DNA of 64,000 nucleotides from Eledone cirrhosa. Lineage: Eukaryota; Mollusca; Cephalopoda; Octopoda; Eledonidae. The notes under the pieces are model-generated. The model saw only the letters and a list, made by a program, of their open reading frames with translations. It was not told the origin of the DNA and searched no databases. The stretch spans positions 28,465,956 to 28,529,955 of the forward strand of contig OZ024741.1 of NCBI GenBank assembly GCA_964016885.1, read 5' to 3'. Position numbers and translations under genes: made by a program. This document shows, piece by piece, positions 15,151 to 30,680 of this stretch; positions within the stretch are counted from its first letter, which is position 1; each line of letters opens with the position of its first letter.

Positions 15151-18100
15151 ATACTGTCAGTGTTACTACAGTGTAACTTATTGGTATAGAACTGGTATAT
15201 ATAGGGATATAACTACATATAGATACTGTCAGTGGTACTACAGTGTAGGTTATTGGTAGATAACTGGTATATATAGGGATATAACTACACATAGATACTG
15301 TCAGTGGTACTACAATGTAAGTTATTGGTAGATAACTGGTATATATAGGGATATAACTACGTATAGATACTGTCAGCGGTACTACAGTGTAGGTTATTGG
15401 TATATAACTGGTATATATAGAGATATAACTACATATACAGATACTGCCAGTCTTACTACAGTGTAGGTTATTGGTAGATAACTGGTATATATAGGGATAT
15501 AACTAAATATAGATACTGTCAGTGGTACTACCGTGTAGGTTATTGGTAGATAACTGGTATATATAGGGATATAACTACACATAGATACCGTCAGTCTTAC
15601 TAGAGTGTAGGTTATTGGTAGATAACTGGTATATATTGGGATATAACTATACATAGATACTGACAGTGGTACTACAGTGTAGGTTATTGGTATATAACTG
15701 GTATATATAGGGATATAACTACATAAGGATACTGTCAGTGGTACTAGAGTGTAGGTTATTGGTATATAACTGGTATATATAGGGATATAACTATACATAG
15801 ATACTGTCAGTGGTACTACAGTATAGGTTATTGGTAGATAACTGGTATATATAGGGATATAACTACATATAGATATTGTCAGTGGTACTACAGTCTAGGT
15901 TATTGGTAGATAACTGGTATATATAGGGATATAACTACATACAGATACTGTCAGTGGTACTACAGAGTAGGGTATTAGTATATAACTGGTATATATAGGG
16001 ATATAACTACACATAGATACTGACAGTTGTACTACAGTGTAGGTTATTGGTATATAACTGGTATATATTGGGATATAACTACACATAGATACTGACAGTG
16101 GTACTACAGTGTAGGTTATTGGTAGATAACTGGTATATATAGGGATATAACTACATATAGATACTGACAGTGGTACTACAGTGTAGGCTATTGGTATATA
16201 ACTGGTATATATAGGGTTATAACTACATATAGATACTGTTGGTGGTACTACAGTGTAGGTTATTGGTATATAACTGGTATATATAGGGATATAACTACAT
16301 ATACAGATACTGTCAGTCTTACTACAGTGTAGGTTATTGGTAGATAACTGGTATATATAGGGATATAACTACATATAGATACTGTCAGTGGTACTACAGT
16401 GTAGGTTATTGGTAGATAACTGGTATATATAGGGATATAACTACACGTAGATACTGTCAGTCTTACTAGAGTGTAGGTTATTGGTACATAACTAGTATAT
16501 ATAGGGATATAACTACACATAGATACTGTCAGTGGTACTACAGTGTAAGTTATTGGTAGATAACTGGTATATATAGGGATATAACTACACATAGATACTA
16601 ACAGTGGTACTACAGTGTAGGTTATTGGTATATAACTGGTATATATAGGGATATAACTACATATACAGATAATGTCAGTCTTACTACAGAGTAGGTTATT
16701 GGTATATAACTGGTATATATATGGATATAACTACATATAGATACTGCCAGTCTTACTACAGTGTAGGTTATTGGTAGATAACTGGTATATATAGGGATAT
16801 AACTAAATATAGATACTGTCAGTGGTACTACCGTGTAGGTTATTGGTAGATAACTGGTATATATAGGGATATAACTACACATAGATACCGTCAGTCTTAC
16901 TAGAGTGTAGGTTATTGTTAGATCACTGGTATATATAGGGATATAACTACACATAGATACTGTCAGTGGTACTACAGTGTAGGTTATTGGTAGATAACTG
17001 GTATATATTGGGATATAACTATACATAGATACTGACAGTGGTACTACAGTGTAGGTTATTGGTATATAACTGGTATATATAGGGATATAACTACATAAGG
17101 ATACTGTCAGTGGTACTAGAGTGTAGGTTATTGGTATATAACTGGTATATATAGGGATATAACTATACATAGATACTGTCAGTGGTACTACAGTATAGGT
17201 TATTGGTAGATAACTGGTATATATAGGGATATAACTACATATAGATATTTTCAGTGGTACTACAGTCTAGGTTATTGGTAGATAACTGGTATATATAGGG
17301 ATATAACTACATACAGATACTGTCAGTGGTACTACAGAGTAGGGTATTAGTATATAACTGGTATATATAGGGATATAACTACACATAGATACTGACAGTT
17401 GTACTACAGTGTAGGTTATTGGTATATAACTGGTATATATTGGGATATAACTACACATAGATACTGACAGTGGTACTACAGTGTAGGTTATTGGTAGATA
17501 ACTGGTATATATAGGGATATAACTACATATACAGATACTGTCAGTCTTACTACAGTGTAGGTTATTGGTAGATAACTGGTATATATAGGGATATAACTAC
17601 ATACAGATACTGTCAGTGGTACTACAGAGTAGGGTATTAGTATATAACTGGTATATATAGGGATATAACTACACATACATACTGACAGTTGTACTACAGT
17701 GTAAGTTATTGGTAGATAACTGGTATATATAGGGATATAACTACACATAGATACTAACAGTGGTACTACAGTGTAAGTTATTGGTATATAACTGGTATAT
17801 ATAGGGATATAACTACATATAGATACTGTCAGTGGTACTATAGTGTAGGTTATTGGTATATAACTGTTATATATAGGGATATAACTACACATAGATACTG
17901 TCAGTGGTACTACAGTGTAGGTTATTGGTAGATAACTGGTATATATATGGATATAACTACATATAGATATTGACAGTGGTACTACAGTGTAGGTTATTGG
18001 TAGATTACTGGTATATATATATGGATATAACTACATATAGATACTGACAGTTGTACTACAGTGTATGTTATTGGTAGATAACTGGTATATATAGGGATAT

Positions 18101-18640
18101 AACTACATATAGATACTGTCAGTGGTACTACAGTCTAGGTTATTGGTAGATAACTGGTATATATAGGGATATAACTACATAGAGATACTGTCAGTGGTAC
18201 TAGAGTGTAGGTTATTGGTAGATAACTGGTATATATAGGGATATAACTACACATAGATACTGTCAGTGGTACTACAGTGTAGGTTATTGGTATATAACTG
18301 GAATATATAGGGATTTAACTACAGATAGATACTGTCAGTGGTACTACAGTGTAGGTTATTGGTATATAACTGGTATTTATAGGATTATAACTACATATAG
18401 ATACTGTCAGTGGTACTATAGTGTAGGTTATTGGTATATAACTGGTATATATAGGGATATAACTACACATAGATACTGTCAGTGGTACTACAGTGTAGGT
18501 TATTGGTAGATAACTGGTATATATAGGGATATAACTACATATAGATACTGACAGTAGTACTACAGTGTAGGTTATTGGTAGATAACTGGTATATATCTGT
18601 ATATAACTACATATAGATACTGTCAGTGGTACTACAGTGT
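15151..18640. repeat. 3755-bp tandem duplication, copy 2 (shortened)
   Basis: This is the second copy of 11396-15150. It lacks one monomer near 15600 and two near 18040, where the ACAGTTTGGG monomer and its neighbour, including the 73-bp unit, are gone: TATATATATATGG at 18010 is followed directly by GACAGTTGTAC. Its last part, from about 18042, already matches the 6.9-kb repeat that follows (offset 6931 to 24973), so the end is a transition between two repeat families and not a sharp border. Confidence 0.8.
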
Positions 18641-21600
18641 AGGTTATTGGTAGATAACTGGTATATATAGGGATATAACTACATATAGATACTGTCAGTG
18701 TTACTACAGTGTAGGTTATTGGTATATAACTGGTATATATAGGGATATAACTACATATACAGATAATGTCAGTCTTACTACAGTGTAGGTTATTGTTAGA
18801 TAACTGGTATATATAGGGTTATAACTACATATAGATACTGTCAGTGATACTACAGAGTAGGCTATTGGTATATAACTTGTATATATTGGGATATAGCTAC
18901 ACATAGATACTGTCAGTGGTACTACAGTGTAGGTTATTGGTAGATAACTGGTATATATAGGGATATAACTACACATAGATACTGTCAGTGGTACTACAAT
19001 GTAAGTTATTGGTAGATAACTGGTATATATAGGGATATAACTACGTATAGATACTGTCAATGGTACTACAGTGTAGGTTATTGGTATATAACTGGTATAT
19101 ATAGAGATATAACTACATATACAGATACTGTCAGTCTTACTACAGTGTAGGTTATTGGTAGATAACTGGTATATATAGGGATATAACTACATATACAGAT
19201 ACTGTCAGTCTTACTACAGTGTAGGTTATTTGTAGAGAACTGGTATATATAGGGATATAACTACATATATACTGTCAGTGGTACTACAGTGTAGGTTATT
19301 GGTTGATAGCTGGTATATATAGGTATATAACTACACATAGATACTGTCAGTGGTACTACAGTGTAGGTTATTGGTAGATAACTGGTATATATAGGGATAT
19401 AACTACACATAGATACTGTCAGTGTTACTAGAGTGTAGGTTATTGGTATATAACTGGAATATATAGCGATATAACTACACATAGATACTGTCAGTGGTAC
19501 TACAGTGTAGGTTATTGGTATATAACTGGAATATATAGGGATATAACTACACATAGATACTGTCAGTGGTACTACAGTGTAGATTATTGGTATATAACTG
19601 GTATATATAGGATTATAACTACATATAGATACTGTCAGTGGTACTATCGTGTAGGTTATTGGTATATAACTGGTATATATAGGGATATAACTACACATAG
19701 ATACTGTCAGTGGTACTACAGTGTAGGTTATTGGTAGATAATTGGTATATATAGGGATATAACTAAATATAGATACTGACAGTGGTACTACAGTGTAGGT
19801 TATTGGTAGATAACTGGTATATATCTGGATATAACTACAAATAGATACTGTCAGTGGTACTACAGTGTAGGTTATTGGTAGATAACTGGTATATATAGGG
19901 ATATAACTACATATAGAAACTGTCAGTGTTACTACAGTGTAGGTTATTGGTATATAACTGGTATATATAGGGATATAACTACATATACAGATAATGTCAG
20001 TCTTACTACAGTGTAGGTTATTGGTAGATAACTGGTATATATAGGGATATAACTACACATAGATACTGTCAGTGTTACTACAGTGTAAGTTATTGGTATA
20101 GAACTGGTATATATAGGGATATAACTACATATAGATACTGTCAGTGATACTACAGTGTAGGCTATTGGTATATAACTGGTATATATTGGGATATAGCTAC
20201 ACATAGATACTGTCAGTGGTACTACAGTGTAGGTTATTGGTAGATAACTGGTATCTATAGGGATATAACTACACATAGATACTGTCAGTGGTACTACAAT
20301 GTAAGTTATTGGTAGATAACTGGTATATATAGGGATATAACTACGTATAGATACTGTCAGTGGTACTACAGTGTAGGTTATTGGTATATAACTGGTATAT
20401 ATAGAGATATAACTACATATACAGATAGTGTCAGTCTTACTACAGTGTAGGTTATTGGTAGAGAACTGGTATATATAGGGATATAACTACATATATACTG
20501 TCAGTGGTACTACAGTGTAGGTTATTGGTTGATAGCTGGTATATATAGGTATATAACTACACATAGATACTGTCAGTGGTACTACAGTGTAGGTTATTGG
20601 TAGATAACTGGTATATATAGGGATATAACTACACATAGATACTGTCAGTGATACTAGAGTGTAGGTTACTGGTATATAACTGGAATATATAGCGATATAA
20701 CTACACATAGATACTGTCAGTGGTACTACAGTGTAGGTTATTGGTATATAACTGGTATATATAGGGATATAACTACATATAGATACTGTCAGTGGTACTA
20801 TAGTGTAGGTTATTGGTATATAACTGGTATATATAGGGATATAACTACACATAGATACTGTCAGTGGTACTACAGAGTAGGTTATTGGTAGATAACTGGT
20901 ATATATAGGGATATAACTACGTATAGATACTGTCAGTGGTACTACAGTGTAGGTTATTGGTAGAGAACTGGTATATATAGGGTTATAACTATATAGAGAT
21001 ACTGCCAGTGGTACTACAGTGTAGGTTATTGGTAGATAACTGGTATATATAGGGATATAACTACACATAGATAATATCAGTGGTACAACAATGTAAGCTA
21101 TTGGTAGATAACTGGTATATATAGGGATATAACTACACATAGATACTGACAGTTGTACTACAGTGTAGGTTATTGGTATATAACTGGTATATATTGGGAT
21201 ATAACTACACATAGATACTGACAGTGGTACTACAGTGTAGGTTATTGGTAGATAACTGGTATATATAGGGATATAACTACATATACAGATACTGTCAGTC
21301 TTACTACAGTGTAGGTTATTGGTAGATAACTGGTATATATAGGGATATAACTACATACAGATACTGTCAGTGGTACTACAGAGTAGGGTATTAGTATATA
21401 ACTGGTATATATAGGGATATAACTACACATAGATACTGACAGTTGTACTACAGTGTAAGTTATTGGTAGATAACTGGTATATATAGGGATATAACTACAC
21501 ATAGATACTAACAGTGGTACTACAGTGTAAGTTATTGGTATATAACTGGTATATATAGGGATATAACTACATATAGATACTGTCAGTGGTACTATAGTGT

Positions 21601-23749
21601 AGGTTATTGGTATATAACTGTTATATATAGGGATATAACTACACATAGATACTGTCAGTGGTACTACAGTGTAGGTTATTGGTAGATAACTGGTATATAT
21701 AGGGATATAACTACATATAGATATTGACAGTGGTACTACAGTGTAGGTTATTGGTAGATTACTGGTATATATATATGGATATAACTACATATAGATACTG
21801 TCAGTGGTACAACAGTTTGGGTCATTGGTAGATAACTGGTATATATAGGGATATAACTACATATAGATACTGTTAGTGTTACTACAGTGTAGGTTATTGG
21901 TAGATAACTGGTATATATAGGGATATAACTACATATAGATACTGACAGTTGTACTACAGTGTATGTTATTGGTAGATAACTGGTATATATAGGGATATAA
22001 CTACATATAGATACTGTCAGTGGTACTACAGTCTAGGTTATTGGTAGATAACTGGTATATATAGGGATATAACTACATAGAGATACTGTCAGTGGTACTA
22101 GAGTGTAGGTTATTGGTAGATAACTGGTATATATAGGGATATAACTACACATAGATACTGTCAGTGGTACTACAGTGTAGGTTATTGGTATATAACTGGA
22201 ATATATAGGGATTTAACTACACATAGATACTGTCAGTGGTACTACAGTGTAGGTTATTGGTATATAACTGGTATTTATAGGATTATAACTACATATAGAT
22301 ACTGTCAGTGGTACTATAGTGTAGGTTATTGGTATATAACTGGTATATATAGGGATATAACTACACATAGATACTGTCAGTGGTACTACAGTGTAGGTTA
22401 TTGGTAGATAACTGGTATATATAGGGATATAACTACATATAGATACTGACAGTAGTACTACAGTGTAGGTTATTGGTAGATAACTGGTATATATCTGTAT
22501 ATAACTACATATAGATACTGTCAGTGGTACTACAGTGTAGGTTATTGGTAGATAACTGGTATATATAGGGATATAACTACACATGGATACTAACAGTGGT
22601 ACTACAGTGTAGGCTATTGGTATATAACTGGTATATATAGGGATATAACTACATATAGATACTGTCAGTGGTACTATAGTGTAGGTTATTGGTATATAAC
22701 TGGTATATATAGGGATATAACTACACATAGATACTGTCAGTGGTACTACAGTGTAGGTTATTGGTAGATAACTGGTATATATAGGGATATAACTACATAT
22801 AGATATTGACAGTGGTACTACAGTGTAGGTTATTGGTAGATTACTGGTATATATATATGGATATAACTACATATAGATACTGTCAGTGGTACTACAGTCT
22901 AAGTCATTGGTAGATAACTGGTATATATAGGGATATAACTACATATAGATACTGTCAGTGGTACTACAGTGTAGGTTATTGGTAGATAACTGGTATATAT
23001 AGGGATATAACTACATATAGATACTGACAGTTGTACTACAGTGTATGTTATTGGTAGATAACTGGTATATATAGGGATATAACTACATATAGATACTGTC
23101 AGTGGTACTACAGTCTAGGTTATTAGTAGATAACTGGTATATATAGGGATATAACTACATAGAGATACTGTCAGTGGTACTAGAGTGTAGGTGATTGGTA
23201 GATAACTGGTATATATAGGGATATAACTACACATAGATACTGTCAGTGGTACTACAGTGTAGGTTATTGGTATATAACTGGAATATATAGGGATTTAACT
23301 ACACATAGATACTGTCAGTGGTACTACAGTGTAGGTTATTGGTATATAACTGGTATTTATAGGATTATAACTACATATAGATACTGTCAGTGGTACTATA
23401 GTGTAGGTTATTGGTATATAACTGGTATATATAGGGATATAACTACATATACAGATAATGTCAGTCTTACTACAGAGTAGGTTATTGGTAGATAACTGGT
23501 ATATATAGGGATATAACTACACATAGATACTGTCAGTGTTACTACAGTGTAACTTATTGGTATAGAACTGGTATATATAGGGATATAACTACATATAGAT
23601 ACTGTCAGTGGTACTACAGTGTAGGTTATTGGTAGATAACTGGTATATATAGGGATATAACTACACATAGATACTGTCAGTGGTACTACAATGTAAGTTA
23701 TTGGTAGATAACTGGTATATATAGGGATATAACTACGTATAGATACTGT
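18042..23749. repeat. 6.9-kb higher-order repeat, partial lead-in copy (H0)
   Basis: This stretch matches 24973-30680 with a constant offset of 6931. Landmarks at the same phase include the TATATATCTGTATATAAC monomer, the three-part GTGATAC / GGCTATTGG / GATATAGCTAC group near 18850 and 20150, the 70-bp monomers near 19261 and 20489, and ACAGTTTGGG near 21812. It is truncated on the left where it joins 15151-18640. A few private point changes are visible, such as GGTATCTATAGG near 20250 and GGGTTATAAC near 18820. Confidence 0.85.
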
Positions 23750-26700
23750 CAGCGGTACTACAGTGTAGGTTATTGGTATATAACTGGTATATATAGAGAT
23801 ATAACTACATATACAGATACTGCCAGTCTTACTACAGTGTAGGTTATTGGTAGATAACTGGTATATATAGGGATATAACTAAATATAGATACTGTCAGTG
23901 GTACTACCGTGTAGGTTATTGGTAGATAACTGGTATATATAGGGATATAACTACACATAGATACCGTCAGTCTTACTAGAGTGTAGGTTATTGTTAGATC
24001 ACTGGTATATATAGGGATATAACTACACATAGATACTGTCAGTGGTACTACAGTGTAGGTTATTGGTAGATAACTGGTATATATTGGGATATAACTATAC
24101 ATAGATACTGACATGGTACTACAGTGTAGGTTATTGGTATATAACTGGTATATATAGGGATATAACTACATAAGGATACTGTCAGTGGTACTAGAGTGTA
24201 GGTTATTGGTATATAACTGGTATATATAGGGATATAACTATACATAGATACTGTCAGTGGTACTACAGTATAGGTTATTGGTAGATAACTGGTATATATA
24301 GGGATATAACTACATATAGATATTGTCAGTGGTACTACAGTCTAGGTTATTGGTAGATAACTGGTATATATAGGGATATAACTACATACAGATACTGTCA
24401 GTGGTACTACAGAGTAGGGTATTAGTATATAACTGGTATATATAGGGATATAACTACACATAGATACTGACAGTTGTACTACAGTGTAGGTTATTGGTAT
24501 ATAACTGGTATATATTGGGATATAACTACACATAGATACTGACAGTGGTACTACAGTGTAGGTTATTGGTAGATAACTGGTATATATAGGGATATAACTA
24601 CATATAGATACTGACAGTGGTACTACAGTGTAGGCTATTGGTATATAACTGGTATATATAGGGTTATAACTACATATAGATACTGTTGGTGGTACTACAG
24701 TGTAGGTTATTGGTATATAACTGGTATATATAGGGATATAACTACATATACAGATACTGTCAGTCTTACTACAGTGTAGGTTATTGGTAGATTACTGGTA
24801 TATATATATGGATATAACTACATATAGATACTGTCAGTGGTACAACAGTTTGGGTCATTGGTAGATAACTGGTATATATAGGGATATAACTACATATAGA
24901 TACTGTTAGTGTTACTACAGTGTAGGTTATTGGTAGATAACTGGTATATATAGGGATATAACTACATATAGATACTGACAGTTGTACTACAGTGTATGTT
25001 ATTGGTAGATAACTGGTATATATAGGGATATAACTACAAATAGATACTGTCAGTGGTACTACAGTCTAGGTTATTGGTGGATAACTGGTATATATAGGGA
25101 TATAACTACATAGAGATACTGTCAGTGGTACTAGAGTGTAGGTTATTGGTAGATAACTGGTATATATAGGGATATAACTACACATAGATACTGTCAGTGG
25201 TACTACAGTGTAGGTTATTGGTATATAACTGGAATATATAGGGATTTAACTACACATAGATACTGTCAGTGGTACTACAGTGTAGGTTATTGGTATATAA
25301 CTGGTATTTATAGGATTATAACTACATATAGATACTGTCAGTGGTACTATAGTGTAGGTTATTGGTATATAACTGGTATATATAGGGATATAACTACACA
25401 TAGATACTGTCAGTGGTACTACAGTGTAGGTTATTGGTAGATAACTGGTATATATAGGGATATAACTACATATAGATACTGACAGTAGTACTACAGTGTA
25501 GGTTATTGGTAGATAACTGGTATATATCTGTATATAACTACATATAGATACTGTCAGTGGTACTACAGTGTAGGTTATTGGTAGATAACTGGTATATATA
25601 GGGATATAACTACATATAGATACTGTCAGTGTTACTACAGTGTAGGTTATTGGTATATAACTGGTATATATAGGGATATAACTACATATACAGATAATGT
25701 CAGTCTTACTACAGTGTAGGTTATTGTTAGATAACTGGTATATATAGGGATATAACTACATATAGATACTGTCAGTGATACTACAGAGTAGGCTATTGGT
25801 ATATAACTTGTATATATTGGGATATAGCTACACATAGATACTGTCAGTGGTACTACAGTGTAGGTTATTGGTAGATAACTGGTATATATAGGGATATAAC
25901 TACACATAGATACTGTCAGTGGTACTACAATGTAAGTTATTGGTAGATAACTGGTATATATAGGGATATAACTACGTATAGATACTGTCAATGGTACTAC
26001 AGTGTAGGTTATTGGTATATAACTGGTATATATAGAGATATAACTACATATACAGATACTGTCAGTCTTACTACAGTGTAGGTTATTGGTAGATAACTGG
26101 TATATATAGGGATATAACTACATATACAGATACTGTCAGTCTTACTACAGTGTAGGTTATTTGTAGAGAACTGGTATATATAGGGATATAACTACATATA
26201 TACTGTCAGTGGTACTACAGTGTAGGTTATTGGTTGATAGCTGGTATATATAGGTATATAACTACACATAGATACTGTCAGTGGTACTACAGTGTAGGTT
26301 ATTGGTAGATAACTGGTATATATAGGGATATAACTACACATAGATACTGTCAGTGTTACTAGAGTGTAGGTTATTGGTATATAACTGGAATATATAGCGA
26401 TATAACTACACATAGATACTGTCAGTGGTACTACAGTGTAGGTTATTGGTATATAACTGGAATATATAGGGATATAACTACACATAGATACTGTCAGTGG
26501 TACTACAGTGTAGATTATTGGTATATAACTGGTATATATAGGATTATAACTACATATAGATACTGTCAGTGGTACTATAGTGTAGGTTATTGGTATATAA
26601 CTGGTATATATAGGGATATAACTACACATAGATACTGTCAGTGGTACTACAGTGTAGGTTATTGGTAGATAATTGGTATATATAGGGATATAACTAAATA

Positions 26701-29700
26701 TAGATACTGACAGTGGTACTACAGTGTAGGTTATTGGTAGATAACTGGTATATATCTGGATATAACTACAAATAGATACTGTCAGTGGTACTACAGTGTA
26801 GGTTATTGGTAGATAACTGGTATATATAGGGATATAACTACATATAGAAACTGTCAGTGTTACTACAGTGTAGGTTATTGGTATATAACTGGTATATATA
26901 GGGATATAACTACATATACAGATAATGTCAGTCTTACTACAGTGTAGGTTATTGGTAGATAACTGGTATATATAGGGATATAACTACACATAGATACTGT
27001 CAGTGTTACTACAGTGTAAGTTATTGGTATAGAACTGGTATATATAGGGATATAACTACATATAGATACTGTCAGTGATACTACAGTGTAGGCTATTGGT
27101 ATATAACTGGTATATATTGGGATATAGCTACACATAGATACTGTCAGTGGTACTACAGTGTAGGTTATTAGTAGATAACTGGTATATATAGGGATATAAC
27201 TACACATAGATACTGTCAGTGGTACTACAATGTAAGTTATTGGTAGATAACTGGTATATATAGGGATATAACTACGTATAGATACTGTCAGTGGTACTAC
27301 AGTGTAGGTTATTGGTATATAACTGGTATATATAGAGATATAACTACATATACAGATAGTGTCAGTCTTACTACAGTGTAGGTTATTGGTAGAGAACTGG
27401 TATATATAGGGATATAACTACATATATACTGTCAGTGGTACTACAGTGTAGGTTATTGGTTGATAGCTGGTATATATAGGTATATAACTACACATAGATA
27501 CTGTCAGTGTTACTACAGTGTAGGTTATTGGTAGATAACTGGTATATATAGGGATATAACTACACATAGATACTGTCAGTGATACTAGAGTGTAGGTTAC
27601 TGGTATATAACTGGAATATATAGCGATATAACTACACATAGATACTGTCAGTGGTACTACAGTGTAGGTTATTGGTATATAACTGGTATATATAGGGATA
27701 TAACTACATGTAGATACTGTCAGTGGTACTATAGTGTAGGTTATTGGTATATAACTGGTATATATAGGGATATAACTACACATAGATACTGTCAGTGGTA
27801 CTACAGAGTAGGTTATTGGTAGATAACTGGTATATATAGGGATATAACTACGTATAGATACTGTCAGTGGTACTACAGTGTAGGTTATTGGTAGAGAACT
27901 GGTATATATAGGGTTATAACTAAATAGAGATACTGCCAGTGGTACTACAGTGTAGGTTATTGGTAGATAACTGGTATATATAGGGATATAACTACACATA
28001 GATAATGTCAGTGGTACAACAATGTAAGCTATTGGTAGATAACTGGTATATATAGGGATATAACTACACATAGATACTGACAGTTGTACTACAGTGTAGG
28101 TTATTGGTATATAACTGGTATATATTGGGATATAACTACACATAGATACTGACAGTGGTACTACAGTGTAGGTTATTGGTAGATAACTGGTATATATAGG
28201 GATATAACTACATATACAGATACTGTCAGTCTTACTACAGTGTAGGTTATTGGTAGATAACTGGTATATATAGGGATATAACTACATAGAGATACTGTCA
28301 GTGGTACTACAGAGTAGGGTATTAGTATATAACTGGTATATATAGGGATATAACTACACATAGATACTGACAGTTGTACTACAGTGTAAGTTATTGGTAG
28401 ATAACTGGTATATATAGGGATATAACTACACATAGATACTAACAGTGGTACTACAGTGTAAGTTATTGGTATATAACTGGTATATATAGGGATATAACTA
28501 CATATAGATACTGTCAGTGGTACTATAGTGTAGGTTATTGGTATATAACTGTTATATATAGGGATATAACTACACATAGATACTGTCAGTGGTACTACAG
28601 TGTAGGTTATTGGTAGATAACTGGTATATATAGGGATATAACTACATATAGATATTGACAGTGGTACTACAGTGTAGGTTATTGGTAGATTACTGGTATA
28701 TATATATGGATATAACTACATATAGATACTGTCAGTGGTACAACAGTTTGGGTCATTGGTAGATAACTGGTATATATAGGGATATAACTACATATAGATA
28801 CTGTTAGTGTTACTACAGTGTAGGTTATTGGTAGATAACTGGTATATATAGGGATATAACTACATATAGATACTGACAGTTGTACTACAGTGTATGTTAT
28901 TGGTAGATAACTGGTATATATAGGGATATAACTACATATAGATACTGTCAGTGGTACTACAGTCTAGGTTATTGGTAGATAACTGGTATATATAGGGATA
29001 TAACTACATAGAGATACTGTCAGTGGTACTAGAGTGTAGGTTATTGGTAGATAACTGGTATATATAGCGATATAACTACACATAGATACTGTCAGTGGTA
29101 CTACAGTGTAGGTTATTGGTATATAACTGGAATATATAGGGATTTAACTACACATAGATACTGTCAGTGGTACTACAGTGTAGGTTATTGGTATATAACT
29201 GGTATTTATAGGATTATAACTACATATAGATACTGTCAGTGGTACTATAGTGTAGGTTATTGGTATATAACTGGTATATATAGGGATATAACTACACATA
29301 GATACTGTCAGTGGTACTACAGTGTAGGTTATTGGTAGATAACTGGTATATATAGGGATATAACTACATATAGATACTGACAGTAGTACTACAGTGTAGG
29401 TTATTGGTAGATAACTGGTATATATCTGTATATAACTACATATAGATACTGTCAGTGGTACTACAGTGTAGGTTATTGGTAGATAACTGGTATATATAGG
29501 GATATAACTACACATGGATACTAACAGTGGTACTACAGTGTAGGCTATTGGTATATAACTGGTATATATAGGGATATAACTACATATAGATACTGTCAGT
29601 GGTACTATAGTGTAGGTTATTGGTATATAACTGGTATATATAGGGATATAACTACACATAGATACTGTCAGTGGTACTACAGTGTAGGTTATTGGTAGAT

Positions 29701-30680
29701 AACTGGTATATATAGGGATATAACTACATATAGATATTGACAGTGGTACTACAGTGTAGGTTATTGGTAGATTACTGGTATATATATATGGATATAACTA
29801 CATATAGATACTGTCATTGGTACTACAGTCTAAGTCATTGGTAGATAACTGGTATATATAGGGATATAACTACATATAGATACTGTCAGTGGTACTACAG
29901 TGTAGGTTATTGGTAGATAACTGGTATATATAGGGATATAACTACATATAGATACTGACAGTTGTACTACAGTGTATGTTATTGGTAGATAACTGGTATA
30001 TATAGGGATATAACTACATATAGATACTGTCAGTGGTACTACAGTCTAGGTTATTAGTAGATAACTGGTATATATAGGGATATAACTACATAGAGATACT
30101 GTCAGTGGTACTAGAGTGTAGGTGATTGGTAGATAACTGGTATATATAGGGATATAACTACACATAGATACTGTCAGTGGTACTACAGTGTAGGTTATTG
30201 GTATATAACTGGAATATATAGGGATTTAACTACACATAGATATTGTCAGTGGTACTACAGTGTAGGTTATTGGTATATAACTGGTATTTATAGGATTATA
30301 ACTACATATAGATACTGTCAGTGGTACTATAGTGTAGGTTATTGGTATATAACTGGTATATATAGGGATATAACTACATATACAGATAATGTCAGTCTTA
30401 CTACAGAGTAGGTTATTGGTAGATAACTGGTATATATAGGGATATAACTACACATAGATACTGTCAGTGTTACTACAGTGTAACTTATTGGTATAGAACT
30501 GGTATATATAGGGATATAACTACATATAGATACTGTCAGTGGTACTACAGTGTAGGTTATTGGTAGATAACTGGTATATATAGGGATATAACTACACATA
30601 GATACTGTCAGTGGTACTACAATGTAAGTTATTGGTAGATAACTGGTATATATAGGGATATAACTACGTATAGATACTGT
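23750..30680. repeat. 6.9-kb higher-order repeat, copy H1 (6931 bp, type A)
   Basis: Copies are phased here on the rare CAGCGG monomer, found at 23750, 30681, 35809 and 42668. 6931 equals 96 x 72 + 19. Type A markers present: the 71-bp monomer with GACATGGTAC (24110), CTACAAATAG (25034) with TTGGTGGATAAC (25074), and CATAGATATTGTCAG (30236). The same markers recur in H3 and are absent from H2 and H4. Confidence 0.87.
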
